A stretch of DNA of 7,643 nt from JAWVZS01 sp964507825 (GTDB lineage: Archaea > Thermoproteota > Nitrososphaeria > Nitrososphaerales > Nitrosopumilaceae), in assembly GCA_964507825.1 (NCBI GenBank), contig CAZDQM010000031.1, positions 1 through 7,643 of the forward strand. Reading direction: 5' to 3'. The notes under the pieces are model-generated. The model was given only the letters and a program-made list of their open reading frames with translations, made no database searches and was not told where the DNA came from. Positions within the stretch are counted from its first letter, which is position 1. Every line of letters begins with the position of its first letter. Position numbers and translations under genes: made by a program. This document shows positions 5,612 to 7,643 of this stretch, piece by piece.

Positions 5612-6709
5612 TCAAAATGCCCTGACCTGTCTGAAGAACGTGTCCCTTTGTACTGGGGTTCTTTTTATCTCGCCGACCAAGGCGGCAAGCTCCTCCACAG
5701 ATGACTCTGCAGGCTTGCCTGCCGCGCGATAGATCTCTTCGGAGAATGCGGTGCCGGTAAGATCGTTGCCTCCGTGGGAGAGCGCTACCTGGGCAAGCTT
5801 TTTTCCGTATGCAACCCAATATACGGATATGTTGTCTAGTGCACCGTGCAGCATCAGCCTGGATAATGCAATTACTCGCAGGTCATAAACGCTAGAGCAT
5901 TCACGACTTACGCGGTGCTCGGTTTCAAGCTCTGTGTTATCAAGGCTGAATTTAAGTGGGATAAACGTGATAAAGCCGCCGGTTCTTTTTTGCAGTTCGC
6001 GTACGCGTACAAGGTGATCGACTATGTGCTCGGGCCTCTCAATGTGGCCATACAGCATAGTGACATTGCTACGTATTCCAAGTTCGTGCGCTTGGTTCAT
6101 GGTATCGAGCCACTGCTGGCCCGTGCACTTGCCGCGAACTATATCCTTGCGGACGTCAGGGTGGAACAGTTCGGCCCCCCCGCCCGGCATCGAGTCAAGG
6201 CCGGCATCCTTGAGGCGGCTCAGAATCTCCCGAACGGAAGTTTTTGTCATTTTAGACAGGAAGAATATCTCGGCGGCGGTGAACGCCTTGACGTGCAAGT
6301 CGGGGTACCCGGACTTTATTGCACTCATCATATCCTCATAGTATTCAAGCTGGAGTGTCGGGTGAAAGCCGCCCACTATGTGGATCTCTGTCGCGCCCAT
6401 CTGCTTTGCTACACCTGCCCTGATTCGAATCTGTTCTGGAGTCAGAGTATATGCGTCATCCTCGCCGCCCTTGCGGTAAAATGCGCACATCTGGCAGCTT
6501 GCGGCGCATACGTTTGTATAGTTCATGTAATACGAGGCCGCAAAGGTCACTGCATCCCCTACGGTCTTTTGGCGAAGGATATCTGCCACCGCTCCAAGCA
6601 TGTGTAAATTGTCATGATTCATGAGCTCCATGCCATCATCAAAGGTGAGCTCTTCGCCGGCAGCTGCCTTTTCGAGCGCACCTGAACTGTCGATAACCTG
6701 TCCTAGCAT
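5612..6709 (-). CDS. mqnE: Aminofutalosine synthase MqnE (radical SAM)
   Basis: MqnE joins the adenosyl radical of S-adenosylmethionine to 3-[(1-carboxyvinyl)oxy]benzoate to give aminofutalosine, an early step of futalosine-dependent menaquinone synthesis. Numbering from the ATG (365 aa): the 4Fe-4S motif CAASCQMC supplies Cys68, Cys72 and Cys75, followed by AFYRKGGE; VGGFHP is near 113-118, VKAFTAAEI 140-148, DSMPGGGAELF ~172-182, MLYGHIE ~218-224 and TFIPLKF 248-254. SMPGGGAE and the TFIPL..F..NT.L stretch point to MqnE rather than the related MqnC or CofH. The start is ATG at 6709, because a strong TATA box lies 27 bp upstream. An in-frame TTG at 6727 would add six residues but falls between that box and the predicted transcript start. 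The gene is divergent from the zinc-finger gene and convergent with the thiamine-binding gene. Confidence 0.92.
   Translation of the reverse strand: MLGQVIDSSGALEKAAAGEELTFDDGMELMNHDNLHMLGAVADILRQKTVGDAVTFAASYYMNYTNVCAASCQMCAFYRKGGEDDAYTLTPEQIRIRAGVAKQMGATEIHIVGGFHPTLQLEYYEDMMSAIKSGYPDLHVKAFTAAEIFFLSKMTKTSVREILSRLKDAGLDSMPGGGAELFHPDVRKDIVRGKCTGQQWLDTMNQAHELGIRSNVTMLYGHIERPEHIVDHLVRVRELQKRTGGFITFIPLKFSLDNTELETEHRVSRECSSVYDLRVIALSRLMLHGALDNISVYWVAYGKKLAQVALSHGGNDLTGTAFSEEIYRAAGKPAESSVEELAALVGEIKRTPVQRDTFFRQVRAF
5662..5666 (+). terminator. Possible oligo-T terminator of the plus-strand pair
   Basis: GGTTCTTTTTATC gives five T on the plus strand 52 nt past the thiamine-binding stop, inside the 3' end of mqnE read antisense. 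It is the first T-run available, since the converging stops are 2 bp apart. Weak call. Confidence 0.2.
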
Positions 6710-6730
6710 ACAGGCATGTGCCTGCAAGCA

Positions 6731-6740
6731 AATATATAAT
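6731..6740 (-). promoter_or_regulatory. TATA box of mqnE
   Basis: On the minus strand ATTATATATT is centred 27 bp before the ATG at 6709. It is the best TATA match in the window and decides the mqnE start. It is about 28 bp from the opposing box of the zinc-finger gene, so the 81-bp gap between the two starts is a compact divergent promoter. Confidence 0.65.
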
Positions 6741-6759
6741 TTCCAAGCACATGGCCGAA

Positions 6760-6768
6760 TTTTAAATA
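6760..6768 (+). promoter_or_regulatory. TATA box of the zinc-finger gene
   Basis: TTTTAAATA is centred ~27 bp before the ATG at 6791. The earlier in-frame ATG at 6782 would be only ~18 bp from the box centre, so it probably lies upstream of the transcript start. Confidence 0.55.
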
Positions 6769-6790
6769 CGAGAGTCAGTATATGCTAGGC

Positions 6791-6955
6791 ATGGTAATGC
6801 CGCTTATACATGAGGACAGGCCCAAGTGCCATACCTGCCATGAAATGTTTGATGATATAGAGTCATTAAGGGAGCATCAGAGGACAGGACATGATGACAT
6901 GTATCATGAAATGGGTCAAAAGGGACCCGCGCCAGGGGATCTTGCCGTGTTTTGA
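6791..6955 (+). CDS. 54-aa C2H2 zinc-finger protein
   Basis: A very short protein with one canonical C2H2 finger: Cys13-x2-Cys16-x3-Phe20-x5-Leu26-x2-His29-x4-His34. All three structural positions (Phe, Leu and the Cys/His set) fit the classical zinc-finger consensus. A short N-terminus (MVMPLIHEDRPK) and a His/Asp/Gly-rich tail flank the finger. Single C2H2 fingers of this size occur widely in archaea and are presumed DNA-, RNA- or protein-binding; the target here is unknown. The start ATG at 6791 fits the TATA box; in-frame ATGs at 6782 (57 aa) and 6797 are alternatives. It shares an 81-bp divergent promoter region with mqnE, so a regulatory link is possible but unproven. Confidence 0.8.
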   Translation: MVMPLIHEDRPKCHTCHEMFDDIESLREHQRTGHDDMYHEMGQKGPAPGDLAVF

Positions 6956-7294
6956 CGCGGCTTGTGTTTATTGCAGTGTTGCTAATACGGGTATAATTAT
7001 ACAACCTGATTTTAAGCGTAGGGAAGGTTGCCATGTGGCGGCCGGTCTAGTATACTATAGCGACGCTCGTAAATTTATGTACATCACAAAATCGATGATA
7101 TTGTGAGGATTTCATCGATTTGCCAGGAAGGTATGAGGAAATGATATCACCAGAACTAAAATGGCGCGCGACGGCAACATGATTTATTCTACGTGCTAGC
7201 AACTGCTATAGAATCCATGCACAATCACATTTTTCAGCTGACTTTGTGCCATGAGAATGGTATACCAGCTAGACGATTATGCATGAAATCTTAT
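6956..7294. other. Gene-less region with repeat copy B
   Basis: The stretch between the zinc-finger stop and the transposase remnant has no supported gene. It holds a perfect 12-bp palindrome GTATAATTATAC (6991-7002) and the dispersed repeat copy B (7056-7183). A 71-codon plus-strand frame ends inside the repeat and is not convincing. I could not identify an IS end in 7184-7294. Confidence 0.6.
7056..7183 (+). repeat. Dispersed repeat with hairpin, copy B
   Basis: This 128-bp copy has all modules: the 28-bp 5' part shared with copy C (7056-7083), then the 98 bases aligned gap-free to copy A. Its 10-bp stem is AAATCGATGA (7089-7098) with TCATCGATTT (7112-7121), loop 13 nt, identical in stem and loop to copy A. 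Differences from copy A concentrate in the last third (7154-7170), so the hairpin is the conserved part. Confidence 0.85.
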
Positions 7295-7643
7295 CTATCT
7301 ATATCTGCGTCGTTTCTTGGAGCTACTCACCTGTAGCTGTACTATTGCAGGATCCAGCCCCCTATTTGATTTCACGTACTGATTCACCATTCCTTCTGGT
7401 GGCTTGCGCTTCGAATATTTGGCAAAATCATAATCGATTTTGATGAATCTGTATACTGCTTCTAGATGGGAATTCAGGTCGGCATAACGGATGGAATGAT
7501 CTATGATATACTCCAAACCGCTTCTACAGGATTAAGATATGGATGTCCTACAGTATATCATAATGATGTCTCGTTTCTTAAAGAATTCCATGGCTTCCTT
7601 TGATGTGTGCCATGATTTCCTGTCAAGAAACAGAACCATCTTT
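7295..7643 (-). pseudogene. Decayed IS630-type DDE transposase, 3' part, cut by window edge
   Basis: The C-terminal part of an IS630/Tc1-mariner superfamily transposase can be read only by changing frame twice. Segment 1 (7642-7532) gives MVLFLDRKSWHTSKEAMEFF, with the second catalytic Asp in FLD and the usual WH.SK context, and ends at TAA. Segment 2 (7548-7501) gives GHPYLNPVEAVWSIS, with the third catalytic residue Glu in NPVE, and ends at TAG. Segment 3 (7516-7295) gives the rest, with ADLNSHLEAVYRFIK, FAKYSKRKPP and a basic tail KKRRRYR, ending at TAG. Two shifts within ~50 bp indicate inactivation rather than one programmed frameshift. The N-terminal half with the first Asp lies beyond the window. 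Confidence 0.75.

Noticed and set aside
5915..6607. 230-codon plus-strand frame
   Set aside because: Entirely antisense to mqnE, whose radical-SAM motifs are unambiguous.
6991..7002. 12-bp palindrome GTATAATTATAC as a promoter
   Set aside because: No gene follows at a suitable distance; AT-rich palindromes of this size arise by chance.

Overview
The window reads as chromosomal DNA of an ammonia-oxidizing-type archaeon (Thaumarchaeota/Nitrososphaerota, probably a Nitrosopumilales relative). The evidence is a full-length archaeal EF-2, futalosine-pathway quinone genes of archaeal type, an MTH1187-type thiamine-binding protein, a tiny C2H2 zinc-finger protein, and AT-rich TATA-like boxes about 23-28 bp before start codons, which suggests leaderless mRNAs. 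Taxonomy is inferred from protein style only; no rRNA is present.

Layout, left to right. 1-532: no convincing gene; it holds an oligo-T terminator for EF-2, one weak ORF and a 28-bp copy of a dispersed repeat. 533-2725 (-): translation elongation factor 2. 2726-3494: EF-2 promoter, a palindrome around a second TATA motif, and a 120-bp repeat with a perfect 10-bp hairpin. 3495-4325 (+): MqnD-like protein. 4326-5018: oligo-T terminator, three ~36-bp repeat units, and two weak RNA-like candidates. 5019-5609 (+): a two-TM small membrane protein followed, with no spacer, by a thiamine-binding family protein. 5612-6709 (-): radical-SAM aminofutalosine synthase MqnE, ending 2 nt from the previous gene. 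6791-6955 (+): a 54-aa C2H2 zinc-finger protein, divergent from mqnE. 6956-7294: second full copy of the dispersed repeat. 7295-7643 (-): the frameshifted 3' part of an IS630-type DDE transposase, running off the right edge.

Functionally, mqnE and the mqnD-like gene belong to the same route, futalosine-dependent menaquinone synthesis (MqnE makes aminofutalosine; MqnD makes 1,4-dihydroxy-6-naphthoate). They lie 1.3 kb apart but in separate transcription units. EF-2 is housekeeping. The most unusual content is non-coding: a dispersed repeat family (two long copies and one short inverted copy) with an invariant 38-nt block forming a hairpin, the ~36-bp repeat cluster after mqnD, and a high share of intergenic sequence next to a decayed transposase.
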